From Saccharopolyspora rhizosphaerae (GTDB lineage: Bacteria; Actinomycetota; Actinomycetes; Mycobacteriales; Pseudonocardiaceae): a DNA stretch of 64,000 nucleotides. Location: contig NZ_RSAA01000020.1 of assembly GCF_003931915.1 (NCBI RefSeq), forward strand, positions 186,001 through 250,000, read 5' to 3'. A program made the translations under genes and the position numbers. Shown here piece after piece: positions 8,482 to 16,652 of this stretch (position 1 is its first letter; the number at the start of each line of letters is the position of its first letter). The notes under the pieces were generated by a model that worked only from the letters and a program-made list of their open reading frames with translations, did no database searches and was not told where the DNA came from.

Positions 8482-8519
8482 CAGCGCGGCAGCGGTTGTT
8501 CGCATTCCGAAGGAGAGGT

Positions 8520-9134
8520 GTGATCCGACGCATGGGCGGCACGTACCACCACGGCGATCTGCGGGCTGAGCTGGTGCGCGTCTCGCTGGGGCTGATCGCC
8601 CAACGCGGCGTGGACGGCTTCTCCGTCGCCGAAGTCGCGCGGCGTGCGGAGGTCAGCCCTGCGGCGCCGTACCGGCACTTCCCGGACCGGGAGAGCCTGG
8701 TCGCTGCGGTGGCCACCGAGGTGGCCCGGCAGCTGGCCGACGAGGTCGAGCGGGCGGCGGGCGCACACTCCGACCCGGTCGAAGCCCTGGCCGCCGCCGC
8801 GGGCGCCTACACCGGCCACCTGGTCCGGCAGCGGGTCGGCCTGGACCTCCTCAGCGCGGAGAGCTTGCGGGGCGTCCGCCACGCCGAGCTGCACGAGCAG
8901 ACCCGCCGGCTCAGCGACCAGTTCCTCCAGCGCACCATGGCGGTGGCCGCGCCGCCGGACGCCTTGCAGCTCGTGGAGCAGCTGTTCACCCAGGCCCACG
9001 GGTACGGCGTCTTCTGGCTCAACGGGGTCTTCGCCCGGCACGGCTACACCCCGGAGCTGGTGGTCGAGAAGTCAGCCCGCGCGGCCCGGACAGCGGTGCA
9101 CGGCTACCGCCGCACCGCCGATCTGGAGGGCTGA
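8520..9134 (+). CDS. TetR-family transcriptional regulator
   Basis: A 204-residue repressor. The N-terminal HTH is clear: [20 protein letters not shown], then [21 protein letters not shown]. The C-terminal ligand-binding half ([18 protein letters not shown]) resembles the WHG-type TetR C-terminal domain. The GTG used has AAGGAGAG directly upstream; an ATG four codons later (8532) is an alternative and is where homology starts. It is divergent from the zinc alcohol dehydrogenase and next to a strong palindromic operator, so it is most likely an aldehyde- or alcohol-responsive repressor of that gene and of itself. Confidence 0.9.
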   Translation: MIRRMGGTYHHGDLRAELVRVSLGLIAQRGVDGFSVAEVARRAEVSPAAPYRHFPDRESLVAAVATEVARQLADEVERAAGAHSDPVEALAAAAGAYTGHLVRQRVGLDLLSAESLRGVRHAELHEQTRRLSDQFLQRTMAVAAPPDALQLVEQLFTQAHGYGVFWLNGVFARHGYTPELVVEKSARAARTAVHGYRRTADLEG

Positions 9135-9144
9135 ACGGGGCCGG

Positions 9145-9976
9145 TCACTCCGGGGCGGCTTCCAGCGCACGACGCAGGTAGAGCCGCATGGCGCGCTCTT
9201 GCGCCGGCGAGAGGACGGGGGCTTCGGCGTTCATGGCCTGGATCGCCAGCTTCTTGACGGCCGGGTCCGGGGCTTCCTCCGGCGCGAGCTGGCCCCAGAG
9301 GGCGTCCCCGTCGAGGCCCGCCGCGAGCTCGACCTCGTGGACCGCCTCGGCGAGTGCGAGCTGGTCGCGAACGCACTCCTCGACCAGCGGGTCGTCCGGG
9401 TCCGCCGTGGCGAGGCGGTCGTAGTGGTCGGCGACCCGGTCGCGCAGGGCGCGCAGCCGCTCGTCGGAGGCGGCGAGGTTGTCCGTGGCGGCCTGCAGCA
9501 CGGCGCGCTGCGGGCCGAACGCCTTCTCCACCAGCAGCAGGAGATCCCGCTGCTGCTCGCCGGGGACACCGGCGAGCCGGCGCCCCGCAGCGACCTGCTC
9601 GCTCTCGCCACCGACCTCGCCGATCAGCGCCGGACCGCCCCCGGCGGCGCGCACCAGGCGCAACGATTCGCGCTGCCGCGCGACGCGGGCCTCCTGCTCG
9701 GCCAGGTCGTGCTCGACGGCGTCGAGCAGGTCGGTGAGTTCAGCGGTGCCGTCGAGGAGGTCCCGGATCTGCGTCAGGCGCAAGCCCAGGTCGACGAGCT
9801 TGCGGATCCACAGCAGCCGCGCGATCGCCGGGTCCGGTAGCCCGGCGTTCGGCGGAGTCGCGTTCGGCCTCCCCGAGCAGCCCGATCTGGTGGTAGTGGC
9901 GGAGGGTGCGCGGTGAGACGTCGGCGAGCTCGGCGACCTGGCCGATCGTCAACGGCGCGTGCTGCAGCGGGTCCAC
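9145..9976 (-). pseudogene. MerR-family regulator, frame broken after the DNA-binding helix
   Basis: The first part, read from the GTG at 9976, is a MerR winged-helix start (PLTIGQVAELADVSPRTLRHYHQIGLLGEAERD). The expected continuation is not in that frame. LLWIRKLVDLGLRLTQIRDLL and the coiled-coil effector part down to 9145 are in a second frame, and a GYR-like wing motif appears in the third frame between them. The frame therefore slips at about 9830-9860. The C-terminal 212-residue frame (coiled-coil, ending LYLRRALEAAPE) is otherwise open. It could be a true pseudogene, two slips in a recently inactivated gene, or sequence error. Convergent with the TetR gene. Confidence 0.7.
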
Positions 9977-9992
9977 GGCGTTCAGCCAACCA

Positions 9993-10009
9993 GTTGACGT
10001 CGCGTCAAC
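9993..10009. promoter_or_regulatory. MerR-type palindromic promoter/operator
   Basis: GTTGACG-TCG-CGTCAAC, a perfect 7-bp inverted repeat, lies 17 bp upstream of the (broken) merR start, with TTGAC resembling a -35 box. MerR regulators that drive their own promoter in actinomycetes bind dyads of this kind between -35 and -10. Conservation of the operator next to a broken gene suggests the frame damage is recent or an artefact. Confidence 0.55.
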
Positions 10010-10015
10010 CGCACG

Positions 10016-10462
10016 TCACCGGTGCGCGGGTTCGGCGTCGAGGCCGCGGACCTCGCGGACGCTGTCGGCCAGCGTGCGGTCGCCGAGGGCGGCCAGCACG
10101 GCCCCCTCGACTTCGGCGGTGAGGCTGGCGAAGTACTCGCCGGTGCGGGCGGCGACCATGCACACGTGCTCTCCGTCGGGTGAGCGCGCCCACAACGGCT
10201 TGTCGCCGACGGCGCAGCGGTAGATCTCGGCGAGGGTGATCTCCTCGGCCGGTCGGCCCAGCCGGGCTCCGCCGCCACGGCCCTTGGTGCAGATCACCAG
10301 CCCTTCGGCGTGCAGCGGGACGAGGAGCTTGCGCACGAGGCTGGGGTTGGTGCTGAGCTCCTCGGCGAACTGGGTGGAGCTGCGGACCTCGGAGCCATCC
10401 TCCGCGGCGATGGCCAGCCGCATCATCACCTGGAGCGCACGGCAGAACCGGATGTCGAGCAC
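10016..10462 (-). CDS. Rrf2-family transcriptional regulator
   Basis: A 148-residue Rrf2 protein with an N-terminal winged helix (FCRALQVMMRLAIAAEDG, then STQFAEELSTNPSLVRKLLVPL) and the wing/linker KGRGGGARLGRPAEEITLAEIYRCAVGD. Iron-sulfur members of the family (IscR, NsrR) carry three cysteines; here only scattered Cys (for example FCRAL, VICTKG, YRCAVG, HVCMVA) are seen in the wrong spacing, so it is more likely a redox- or ligand-sensing Rrf2 without a confirmed cluster. It is divergent from the old yellow enzyme gene, which it probably regulates through the dyad at 10516-10532. Confidence 0.87.
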   Translation of the reverse strand: MLDIRFCRALQVMMRLAIAAEDGSEVRSSTQFAEELSTNPSLVRKLLVPLHAEGLVICTKGRGGGARLGRPAEEITLAEIYRCAVGDKPLWARSPDGEHVCMVAARTGEYFASLTAEVEGAVLAALGDRTLADSVREVRGLDAEPAHR

Positions 10463-10515
10463 GCCTTCACCTCCGTCCGCAGGTCAGACCGCAGTCTAAC
10501 AACGCCACCACAACA

Positions 10516-10532
10516 GCGACTGTCACAGTTGC
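10516..10532. promoter_or_regulatory. Candidate Rrf2 operator upstream of the old yellow enzyme gene
   Basis: GCGACTGT-C-ACAGTTGC is an inverted repeat with perfect ACTGT/ACAGT inner arms in the 157-bp divergent gap. It lies 54 bp from the Rrf2 start and about 90 bp from the reductase start. Position and symmetry support an operator; the assignment to Rrf2 is inference. Confidence 0.45.
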
Positions 10533-10619
10533 AGTTTTCCGGAGCGAATCTGTACGTTTGACAAGCACACTTCAGCTCCGGGACTTCACGCCTGGAACGC
10601 AGAACAGGAGATCAACGCT

Positions 10620-11738
10620 GTGAGCAGTCGCGCTTCGCAGGCACTGGCCCGCCCGTTCACGCTCGGTTCGGCCGAGCTGCCGAACCGCATCGTCATGGCG
10701 CCGATGACGCGCACCATGTCCCCGGGCGGCATCCCCGGAGCGGACGTCGCCGCGTACTACGCGCGCCGCGCCGCCGCGGGCACCGGGCTGATCATCACCG
10801 AGGGCACCTTCGTGGACCACCCGTCGGCGGGCATGAGCTCCCGGGTCCCGCGCTTCCACGGCGAGGAGCAGCTGGCGGGCTGGGCGCGCGTCGTCGACGC
10901 CGTGCACGCCGAGGGCGGCACCATCATGCCGCAGCTGTGGCACGTGGGCATCCAGCGCCCGGCCGGAGCGGGCCCGTTCAAGGACGCCCCGGTGGTCGGC
11001 CCTTCGGGCGTAGGCCTCGACGGCGAGCCGGGCGCCGGTTCGCCGCTGACGTCGGCCGACATCGACGACCTCGTCAACGCCTTCGCCGAGGCCGCCTGGG
11101 CGGCCGAGCGGATCGGTTTCGACGGCGTCGAGCTGCACGGCGCGCACGGCTACCTCGTCGACCAGTTCCTGTGGGAGCGCACCAACAAGCGCACCGACGC
11201 CTACGGCGGCAACCACGTCGAGCGCACCACGTTCGCGGCTGACATCGTCAAGGCCGTCCGCGAGCGGGTGTCGCCGAACTTCCCCGTCGTCTTCCGCTTC
11301 TCGCAGTGGAAGGCGAACAACTACGACGCCAAGCTGGCCGAGAACCCCGACGAGCTGGCGGAGGTCCTCGCGCCGCTGTCGGACGCCGGCGTCGACGCCT
11401 TCCACGCCTCGGGACGCCGCTACTGGGAACCGGAGTTCCCCGAGTCGGGTTCGGAGCTCAACATCGCCGGGTGGGCCAAGAAGCTCACCGGCAAGCCGGT
11501 CATCACCGTCGGCTCGGTCGGGCTGGACGCGATGTTCGAGCCCGAGACGCTGGGCACCAAGGGCGCGTCGGTGGAGAGCATCGAGCGGCTGCTCGAGCGC
11601 TTCGAGCGCGACGAGTTCGACCTGGTCGCGGTCGGCCGCGCACTGCTGGCCGACCCGCTGTGGGCGGAGAAGGTGCTCGCCGACCGGCAGCACGAACTCG
11701 TCCCGTTCGCCAAGGACGCGCTCAACACCCTCTACTGA
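10620..11738 (+). CDS. Old yellow enzyme family ene-reductase
   Basis: A 372-residue FMN-dependent NAD(P)H oxidoreductase that reduces activated C=C bonds of enones, nitroalkenes or nitrate esters. Visible marks are the FMN-binding N-terminus (NRIVMAPMTRTMSPGGIPG), the phenol-binding HGAHGYLVDQFLW segment (the usual His-Asn pair is His-His/Asn-like here), TNKRTDAYGGN, and the phosphate-binding end with GSVGLDAMFEPE and AVGRALLADPLWA. The length matches the family. It starts with GTG after AGGAG. The divergent Rrf2 gene suggests induction by electrophile or nitrosative stress. Confidence 0.92.
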   Translation: MSSRASQALARPFTLGSAELPNRIVMAPMTRTMSPGGIPGADVAAYYARRAAAGTGLIITEGTFVDHPSAGMSSRVPRFHGEEQLAGWARVVDAVHAEGGTIMPQLWHVGIQRPAGAGPFKDAPVVGPSGVGLDGEPGAGSPLTSADIDDLVNAFAEAAWAAERIGFDGVELHGAHGYLVDQFLWERTNKRTDAYGGNHVERTTFAADIVKAVRERVSPNFPVVFRFSQWKANNYDAKLAENPDELAEVLAPLSDAGVDAFHASGRRYWEPEFPESGSELNIAGWAKKLTGKPVITVGSVGLDAMFEPETLGTKGASVESIERLLERFERDEFDLVAVGRALLADPLWAEKVLADRQHELVPFAKDALNTLY

Positions 11739-11739
11739 G

Positions 11740-12849
11740 TCAGTGGACGGACGCCAGCAGTTCGAGGACCTCGGCATCCCGCGGGAGGCGAGGCGCGTTG
11801 CGGGTGACCGCATCGGCCGCCGCGCCTGCCGCGATCCCCGGGAGGGCCTCGCGGTCGACGCCGAGCTCCCGCAGGGGCCTCCTGATGTCGAGCGCGGCGC
11901 ACACCTCGGCCACCGCCTCGATGGCGTCGCCCACCCCGAGGGCACGTGCCGTCGTGGCGTAGGCGTGGGCGGCTTCGGCAGCGCTGAAGGCCATCACCTC
12001 CTGCGCCACCGCCGCCAGCGCCACGCCGTGCGGGATGCCGGCCTGCGCGGTCAGCGCGTGGCCGATGCCGTGGACCAGGCCGAGCCCGGAGAGCGTGAGC
12101 GCGTGCCCGGCGAGGTGCGCCCCGAACAGCACCTCCGCTCGCGCGTCGAGGTCGGTCCCGTCCCGGTGGGCAGCGGGGAGGGACCGGCCGAGCATGGTGA
12201 TCGCCTGCGTGGCGAAGGCCTGCGAGACGGGGTTGGCGCCTCGCGAGGCCAGCGACTCGATCCCGTGCACGAGCGCGTCGAAGCCGCTGGAGGCGGTGGT
12301 CGACCGCGGCAGGCCGAGGGTGAGCTCCGGGTCCAGCACAGCGGTGCGGGGACGGACAGAGGGATGTCCGATGTAGACCTTGCGTCGGAGGCGCGGGTCT
12401 TCCACCACGCCGAAACCGTTGGTCTCGGCGCCAGTTCCGGCCGTGGTGGGCACGGCCACCAGCGGGAACCCGTCGACCGGGCGGCCCGGCAGACCCGTCG
12501 CGGTCGCCTGCGGGTTCGCCGCCAGCAACGCGATCCCCTTGGCCGCGTCCAAGGCCGAGCCACCGCCGACGGCGAGGACCACGGCCCTGCCGAACTCACG
12601 CAACCGGGCCGCGCCGCGATCGACCTCGTCCGTCGTCGGGTTGGGGCCGACGTCCTCGTGCACCACGTGCTCGACGTCGCCGAGGATCTGCTCGATCCGC
12701 GAGACGATGCCGCTGGCGCGCAGTCCGCGGTCGGTGACGACGAGGACCCGCTGCTCCTCGAGCGGTTCGAGGAACGTGGGCAGTTCCGCGACCACTCCGG
12801 CGCCGAACTCCGTCCGCCCGGGTGGTTCGACGCTCAACCGATCCGCCAC
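11740..12849 (-). CDS. Iron-containing alcohol dehydrogenase (group III)
   Basis: A 369-residue metal-dependent dehydrogenase. The N-terminal Rossmann-like part shows VLAVGGGSALDAAKGIALLA and VAVPTTAGTGAETNGFGV. The C-terminal helical half carries the metal ligands in SGFDALVHGIESLASRG and LVHGIGHALTAQAGIPHG (three His plus Asp). It may be a maleylacetate-reductase-like or simple alcohol dehydrogenase. Its GTG start overlaps the last 16 bp of the enolase-superfamily gene upstream, with AGGAGG inside that gene, so the two are translationally coupled and probably act in one pathway (acid-sugar or lactone breakdown). Its stop lies 1 bp from the converging reductase gene. Confidence 0.88.
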   Translation of the reverse strand: MADRLSVEPPGRTEFGAGVVAELPTFLEPLEEQRVLVVTDRGLRASGIVSRIEQILGDVEHVVHEDVGPNPTTDEVDRGAARLREFGRAVVLAVGGGSALDAAKGIALLAANPQATATGLPGRPVDGFPLVAVPTTAGTGAETNGFGVVEDPRLRRKVYIGHPSVRPRTAVLDPELTLGLPRSTTASSGFDALVHGIESLASRGANPVSQAFATQAITMLGRSLPAAHRDGTDLDARAEVLFGAHLAGHALTLSGLGLVHGIGHALTAQAGIPHGVALAAVAQEVMAFSAAEAAHAYATTARALGVGDAIEAVAEVCAALDIRRPLRELGVDREALPGIAAGAAADAVTRNAPRLPRDAEVLELLASVH

Positions 12850-13946
12850 CGCTGCACCGCCTCCTCGTCCAGTTCGACGCCCAAGCCCGGCCGCTGCGGC
12901 ACCTCGAGCTCGCCGGAGGCGGTGACCCGGACCGGCTCGGTGAGCATGAAGTCGCGCCGCTCCGGTGTCCAGCCCGGCGGGTCGTAGGGGTACTCGAAGA
13001 ACGGACCGCCGCCGACGCCCGCGGCCACGTGCAGGTTCGCCAGCAGACCGATGCCGTTGGTCCAGCTGTGCGGGGTGAACGCGCGGTGCTTGTGCTGCGC
13101 CAGCTCGGCGAGCGTTCGCGCCCGGTGCATGCCCACGGCCAGCACCACGTCCATCTGGTAGACGTCGAGCACGTCCTCGTCCAAGCAGGACAGCAGCTCC
13201 GGCACGGAGTGGTGCATCTCCCCCGCCGCGATCCGCACGCCCGGGTTGTCCGCCCGCAACTGCTGGAACCCGCGCCGATCCGCGTACGGGAGAGGCTCTT
13301 CCACCCAGAAGACGTCCAGTTCGGACAGTCGACGGACGAGCCTACGGGTCGCTGCGAGGTCCGTGGCGTCGGCGGTGTCCCCGGCCATCCGCCAGGACTG
13401 GTTGAGGTCCACCATGATCCCGAACTCCGGCCCGAGGGCCTCGCGAACCGCCGCCACCGCGGCGACCCCCTCCTCCACGCGGTCCCGGTCGATGCGGATC
13501 TTCATCGCCTGGAACCCGGCCTCGCGCACCTGCCAGGCGACCTCGACCCGCTCCTGCGGTGCCTTGAGCTCCGCGGTGGAGGCGTAGGCGGGGAGCGCGC
13601 GGCCCGCACCACCGAACAGCGTCGCGACCGGAAGTCCCGCGACCTTGCCGAAGACGTCCCACAGCGCCGCCTCCAGCGGCCAGAACCGCCCGCCGTGGAA
13701 GTTCGCGGTCTCGATGGCGCGCACGTGGCGGACGATGTCGAGCGGGTCCTGCCCGACGAAGAGGTGCCGGACGGCGTCGAAGCCGTCCATGGTGTCGCCC
13801 GAGCCGATCCCGACGATCCCCTCGTCGGTGTGCACGCGAACGATCGTGGCGTCGAAGTGCCTGCGCGGGTCGGGGTCCCAGGCGGCGCGCAGCGGCGGGT
13901 CGAGCTCCAGGCGCAGCCGTTCCAGGGTGATGTCGGCGATCTTCAT
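12834..13946 (-). CDS. Mandelate racemase/muconate lactonizing enzyme-family protein
   Basis: A 370-residue enolase-superfamily enzyme that abstracts a proton alpha to a carboxylate. Visible are the capping-domain start (MKIADITLERLRLEL), the catalytic MKIRID in strand 2, the three metal ligands in MVDLNQSW, WVEEPLPY and AAGEMHH, and the His of FTPHSWTNGIG. A basic residue pair and a C-terminal His argue for a dehydratase/racemase of the MR group rather than a muconate lactonizing enzyme. The substrate is likely a sugar acid. ATG after GGAGG. It overlaps the downstream Fe-ADH by 16 bp, forming a two-gene operon. Confidence 0.88.
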   Translation of the reverse strand: MKIADITLERLRLELDPPLRAAWDPDPRRHFDATIVRVHTDEGIVGIGSGDTMDGFDAVRHLFVGQDPLDIVRHVRAIETANFHGGRFWPLEAALWDVFGKVAGLPVATLFGGAGRALPAYASTAELKAPQERVEVAWQVREAGFQAMKIRIDRDRVEEGVAAVAAVREALGPEFGIMVDLNQSWRMAGDTADATDLAATRRLVRRLSELDVFWVEEPLPYADRRGFQQLRADNPGVRIAAGEMHHSVPELLSCLDEDVLDVYQMDVVLAVGMHRARTLAELAQHKHRAFTPHSWTNGIGLLANLHVAAGVGGGPFFEYPYDPPGWTPERRDFMLTEPVRVTASGELEVPQRPGLGVELDEEAVQRWRIG

Positions 13947-14163
13947 GGTGCCTCCGATCCGCCTCGACGGTAGGAACGCGAACCTCGCGCGGCAAGGGAT
14001 TCACCCGCTTCGCACCGCGTTGCTCCTGACGCGGTGCGCGGACGACCCGGCCCGCACGGTCGCGGTGCTGGTCGCGACGTGCACCCACCCCCAGCCCGAC
14101 CAGGTCGGTGCACCGCGGGCGCGGTGCGGCTCTGGTCGGGCTGCGGGTGGGAGTGGCCGCCCT

Positions 14164-15381
14164 TCAGGGGCTGGAGGTCGTGGTCTCGGGTGATTCCTCC
14201 GGTGGTGGTTCGCTGGACTCCGGTGGTGGCGGGGGTGGCTCGCTGGACTCCGGAGGCGGGGTGCTCGAGGGCGGCGGTTCGCTCGGTGGCGGAGGCGGCG
14301 GGGGCTCCTCCGAGGGCGGCGGTGGCGGCGGAGGTTCGCTCGACGACGGCGGTGGTGGGGGCGGCGGTTCCGGCGAGGGCGCCGGTTCCGGTGGCGGGGC
14401 CGGAGCCGGGCCCGGTGCGGGCGCTGGCCCCGGCGCGGGACCAGGGGCGGGCGCGGGGCCCGGAGGCGGCGCTGGTGGAGCACCCGCGGGAGCCGGAGGT
14501 GGCGGCGCGGCGTTCATCGGAACGCCGAGCGGCGTGTCGACCAGCGACGGCGTGGGGTCCGGGGCGCCAGGCGGGAGGCCCGGGGTGGTGATGACGCCCT
14601 TCGCGTAGCGGTCGGCCCAGGCCAGCACCGTGCGGACGTAGGTCTCCGAGGGGTTGTAGCGGAAGATCGCCGCGGCCAGCTGCTCCCGGTCCCGGAGGTC
14701 ACCGCCACCGGCGCACAGGTAGCGGCCCGCGGCCAGGGCCGCGTCGAAGACGTTGTGCGGGTCCGCCCCGCGGTGCGCGTAGGAGCGCCAGGTGCTCGGG
14801 ATGAACTGCATCGGCCCGACCGCTCGGTCCCACACCGCGTCGCCGTCGAGCCCGCCACCGTCGGTGTCGCGGATCGCCGCGATGCCTGGACCGCCGGTGA
14901 GCCGCGGACCCAAGATCGGCGAGTACGTGCGCCCGGCCTTGTCGACCTGACCGGACCTGGCGTGGTTGGACTCCACGCGCCCGATGCCGGCCAGCACCGA
15001 CCAGTGCAGGCCGCACCCCGGGTCCGACTTCGCCAACGACCCTTCCGCCTTCCGGTAGGCGGCCAGCACCACCCCGGGGATCCCCAGGGTCCCGGGCGGG
15101 ACCTGCCCCAGCCGTCCGGTACCGCGCCCGATCCCGCCGTTGCGGAGGTCGTCGTGGAAGCGGGGGCTGAGGACCGGGTCGTGCGACGTCCGCCCGTTGA
15201 CGCCCGTCCGGTCACCGATCGGCGGCTTCGGCGCCGGGGCGGTCGCCGCGTGCGCGCGCTGCTCCCCCGCGTCGAACGCGGAATCCCCCCGCATCGCCAG
15301 GACCGGCAGCAACGCCACCAAGACCCCGGTGGTGACCGCGGTGAACCGCTCCCCCCGGCTGAACTCCTCCGGCACCGTCAC
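14164..15381 (-). CDS. Lytic transglycosylase with a long proline-rich tail
   Basis: A 405-residue secreted or membrane-anchored peptidoglycan hydrolase. The GTG used (15381) has AGGAGG 8 nt upstream and gives a short cytoplasmic start followed by one hydrophobic segment (TAVTTGVLVALLPVLA). The catalytic domain contains WSVLAGIGRVESNHARSG (catalytic Glu), DRAVGPMQFIPSTW and RYNPSETYVRTVLAW, typical of MltB-like/SLT2 transglycosylases. The last about 120 residues are almost only Pro, Ala, Gly, Ser and Glu (APAPGPAPGPAPAPGP, PPPPPPSSSEPPPPP), probably a wall-spanning spacer. The N-terminus could be longer, up to 15549, but without a ribosome site. Divergent from a crotonase gene. Confidence 0.88.
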   Translation of the reverse strand: MTVPEEFSRGERFTAVTTGVLVALLPVLAMRGDSAFDAGEQRAHAATAPAPKPPIGDRTGVNGRTSHDPVLSPRFHDDLRNGGIGRGTGRLGQVPPGTLGIPGVVLAAYRKAEGSLAKSDPGCGLHWSVLAGIGRVESNHARSGQVDKAGRTYSPILGPRLTGGPGIAAIRDTDGGGLDGDAVWDRAVGPMQFIPSTWRSYAHRGADPHNVFDAALAAGRYLCAGGGDLRDREQLAAAIFRYNPSETYVRTVLAWADRYAKGVITTPGLPPGAPDPTPSLVDTPLGVPMNAAPPPPAPAGAPPAPPPGPAPAPGPAPGPAPAPGPAPAPPPEPAPSPEPPPPPPPSSSEPPPPPPPSEEPPPPPPPSEPPPSSTPPPESSEPPPPPPESSEPPPEESPETTTSSP

Positions 15382-15547
15382 AACCCGCACCTCCTGCCAC
15401 CCGCCCCTGTCGGACTTGGGCGGGTTCGCGAGGTACCGATTGTTCGAACGCGCACCGGGCACCTGTACCGCTGATCGGATGCGTTGGTTGAACCACTCGG
15501 AGCCGCGGGTTCCGGTTGTCGATCTTCGGGTGCAGTACGGTCGGTGC

Positions 15548-16321
15548 ATGGCCGACTACGCGCACATCCGGAGCGAGAGGGACGGCGAGACCGTCACGAT
15601 CACCATGGACCGGCCGAAGCGGCGCAACTCCCTCTCCCACGAGCACCTCGCTGAACTGCTGGCGGCCTTCCGCGAGGCCGGCGACACGGACGCCTCGGGC
15701 ATCGTGCTGGCCGGGACGGGTCCGGTGTTCTCGGCGGGGCACGACTTCGCCGACGTCGCCGCGCGCGACCTCACCGGGGTGCGCGACCTGCTGCGCCTGT
15801 GCACCGAGCTGATGGACACGGTCCAGTCGGTGCCCCAGGTCGTCGTGGCCCGGGTGCACGGCTTGGCGACCGCCGCCGGGTGCCAGCTGGTCGGTGCCTG
15901 CGACCTGGCGGTGGCCGGTGAGTCGGCGGGGTTCGCGCTGCCCGGCGGGAAGGGCGGCTGGTTCTGCCACACCCCCGCGGTGCCCGTGGCGCGCAACATC
16001 GGACGCAAGCGGCTGATGGAGATGGCGTTGACCGGCGACGTCATCGACGCGACCACGGCCCTCGACTGGGGCTTGGTGAACCGCGTCGTCGCCGACGACG
16101 CCTTGGACGAGGCGGTCGCGGACCTGCTCGCCCGCGCCACCCGCGGCAGCCGCACCAGCAAGGCCCTCGGCAAGCAGACCCTCTACGCCCAGCTCGGCCG
16201 CCCCGAGCAGGACGCCTACGCGATCGCGCTCGAGGTCATGGCCGCCGCCTCACAACTTCCCGCCGCCCGCGAAGGGATGAACGCCTTCCTCGAGAAGCGC
16301 CACCCCGACTGGACCGACTGA
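15548..16321 (+). CDS. Enoyl-CoA hydratase/isomerase-family protein
   Basis: A 257-residue crotonase. Marks are ITMDRPKRRNSLSHEHL, the oxyanion-hole AGTGPVFSAGHDFADVA, and the second oxyanion loop LATAAGCQLVGACDLAVAGESA. At the usual catalytic positions it has KGGWFCHTPAVPVARNIG rather than the two Glu of true hydratases, so it may be an inactive-hydratase-like crotonase (ECHDC3 type) with another activity. The ATG has no clear ribosome site and may be leaderless. Convergent with the amidase gene across a region holding a dispersed palindromic element. Confidence 0.85.
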   Translation: MADYAHIRSERDGETVTITMDRPKRRNSLSHEHLAELLAAFREAGDTDASGIVLAGTGPVFSAGHDFADVAARDLTGVRDLLRLCTELMDTVQSVPQVVVARVHGLATAAGCQLVGACDLAVAGESAGFALPGGKGGWFCHTPAVPVARNIGRKRLMEMALTGDVIDATTALDWGLVNRVVADDALDEAVADLLARATRGSRTSKALGKQTLYAQLGRPEQDAYAIALEVMAAASQLPAAREGMNAFLEKRHPDWTD

Positions 16322-16490
16322 GCACCCTCCCGAGACCGCTCCGCCCAGCAGCGCGGGTGTCACGACCCGAGCCCCTCCGTGAACTCCGCCCCCCGCTCCT
16401 GGTGCACGCCGCGGTGCACGGTGTCACGGCGCTCTCGCCACGAAGCAGCGCAGCACCTGGCGCGGTCCGCCGACCAACTCCCGCGTTCGC

Positions 16491-16588
16491 ATTGCGCGCG
16501 ATGTTCGACGGGGAACTTCGAGAGTCGAACTTCGCGCGAAGTTCGAAGGCGCATGCGCAGCGTGGGGGCCGGGCCAGCGGCTTTCGCC
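16491..16588. repeat. Dispersed palindromic element, copy 2
   Basis: Gap-free match to 3664-3761 (about four of five positions by eye). The core at 16525-16546 is a perfect 22-bp palindrome, half-site TCGAACTTCGC. Like copy 1 it lies in a convergent gap (crotonase stop 16321, amidase stop 16653). The remainder of this 331-bp gap has no gene I can support. Confidence 0.6.
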
Positions 16589-16652
16589 GCACGGCTGGAG
16601 AGTGCTCGTGGAGCACGCGCTCCACGACGCGAGCACACCGGGCCCGAGCCCC

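Noticed and set aside
5245..8505. Very long minus-strand open frames opposite the GtrA and PAP2-DAGK genes
   Set aside because: In DNA of this GC content antisense frames stay open for hundreds of codons. The translation is Arg/Gly/Pro/His-rich without motifs, while the plus strand carries clear families.
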